Below are positions 52,213 through 52,585 of a DNA stretch of 52,585 nucleotides, piece by piece. How positions within the stretch are numbered: position 1 is the first letter of the stretch; each line of letters begins with the position of its first letter. The stretch is taken from contig CAWEHU010000002.1 of assembly GCA_963808965.1 (NCBI GenBank), positions 1-52,585 on the forward strand, in the 5' to 3' direction. The notes under the pieces were generated by a model. The model did no database searches. It had not been told where the DNA came from and was given only the letters and a program-made list of their open reading frames with translations. A program made the position numbers and the translations under genes. The DNA is from CAWEHU01 sp963808965. Its GTDB lineage: Bacteria > Pseudomonadota > Alphaproteobacteria > Acetobacterales > Acetobacteraceae.

Positions 52213-52585
52213 TCAGTCCATCTCGGGCGTGATCACGTTCTGGGGCCGGTCGGTACGAGCGCGGCCCGCATCGTCTCGGCGGATTTCACGCGGATGTCGC
52301 GGGCAGCCTTCCGGAGTCCAGTGAGGCGGAATGGGGCGTCACGATGAGCCGGCCCTCAAGCCAGGGCTCGCGGGCTGCGGTAGGCGCGAAGCAGCTCCGG
52401 CACCGGCTCGACGGGCGGCTCCACCGGGACCACGTCGAGCCCCGCGCCGGCGATCTGCCCCGAGCGGATCAAGGGACCGGGAGCGCATCGAGATCGGAGA
52501 ATCGGCCCGCGCGCCGTGTTCACGACCACCGCGCCGCGCGGCAACAATTCAAGCTCGGCACGCCCGATCAGCCCGCGCGTATGCC
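52213..52585 (-). pseudogene. D-2-hydroxyacid dehydrogenase C-terminal part, frameshifted, cut by window end
   Basis: From 52585 the minus strand reads ELLPRGAVVVNTARGPIL, the substrate-domain-facing loop of NAD-dependent D-isomer dehydrogenases, then SGQIAGAGLDVVPVEPPVEP and ELLRAYR. In other frames it goes on LEGRLIVTPHSA (catalytic His), DIRVKSAETMRAALV and NVITPEMD before the stop at 52213. At least two one-base changes are present. The 5' half is outside the window. Family: oxidation of D-2-hydroxyacids or phosphoglycerate, or phosphite-type dehydrogenases. Confidence 0.78.

Overview
High-GC DNA of an alphaproteobacterium. Rhodospirillales/Acetobacteraceae seems the best guess, because of the IS66, IS6, IS110 and IS256 types, the rhizobial-type redox cyclase, the PaoABC-type molybdoenzyme and the ScpA and terminase fragments; no rRNA or universal marker gene fixes it. 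The most striking feature is a mosaic of intact genes next to genes broken by insertion sequences, by single-base frameshifts, or by junctions joining the 5' part of one gene to the 3' part of another.

Region 1 (1-8.6 kb): a membrane winged-helix/TolB-type regulator is cut by a complete IS66-family element with perfect 15-bp ends and an 8-bp target duplication. Then come an ECF sigma factor, a frameshifted exported metallophosphoesterase, a cupredoxin, and an overlapping pair: a class III nucleotide cyclase fused to an SdhC-like haem-type membrane anchor and a [2Fe-2S] domain, followed by a patatin-like lipase. A terminator-like hairpin closes this run.

Region 2 (8.2-25.2 kb): stress, detoxification and oxidoreductase genes, with remnants. 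Included are a phasin-like protein, a broken HSL esterase, an IS256 remnant, a LysR regulator, a heme-binding (GlcG) remnant, an IS110/SDR chimera, DUF4331, Ohr, OsmC, SDR, a broken RidA, a SnoaL protein, an IS6 element that truncates a cupin dioxygenase, an enoyl-CoA hydratase, a three-subunit molybdenum hydroxylase operon (two of three subunits frameshifted) with a divergent LysR gene, and a class 3 lipase.

Region 3 (25.2-28.9 kb): a very GC-rich pair coding for an 836-residue membrane/helical/PKD-like protein and a 318-residue protein with a C-terminal winged helix. I could not assign a function to either.

Region 4 (29.5-38.4 kb): nagB (frameshifted), a cupin-ScpA junction, an acetylpolyamine amidohydrolase, tag, a probable DUF6635 protein, a broken VOC protein, an actinobacterial-type glgA, a broken PPOX protein and a terminase fragment.

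Region 5 (38.4-44.8 kb): a catabolic cluster. A LacI-type repressor (frameshifted) is divergent from an HpcH/HpaI aldolase, an MFS permease and a PfkB-family sugar kinase, with two LacI-type operator palindromes between. An MBL-fold remnant and a DadA-like FAD oxidoreductase follow.

Region 6 (44.8-52.6 kb): mostly broken genes. These are a GNAT protein (intact), the N-terminus of ghrA joined to an nSTAND ATPase with HEAT repeats, IS630/IS66 scraps, a small-terminase-like phage gene, a tRNA-Ser(CGA) with apparent deletions, an alpha/beta hydrolase, a DMT transporter, and a 2-hydroxyacid dehydrogenase that runs off the window. The density of one-base indels, including in the tRNA, means sequencing error must be excluded before every broken gene is called a true pseudogene. 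The chimeric junctions are harder to explain as base-calling error.
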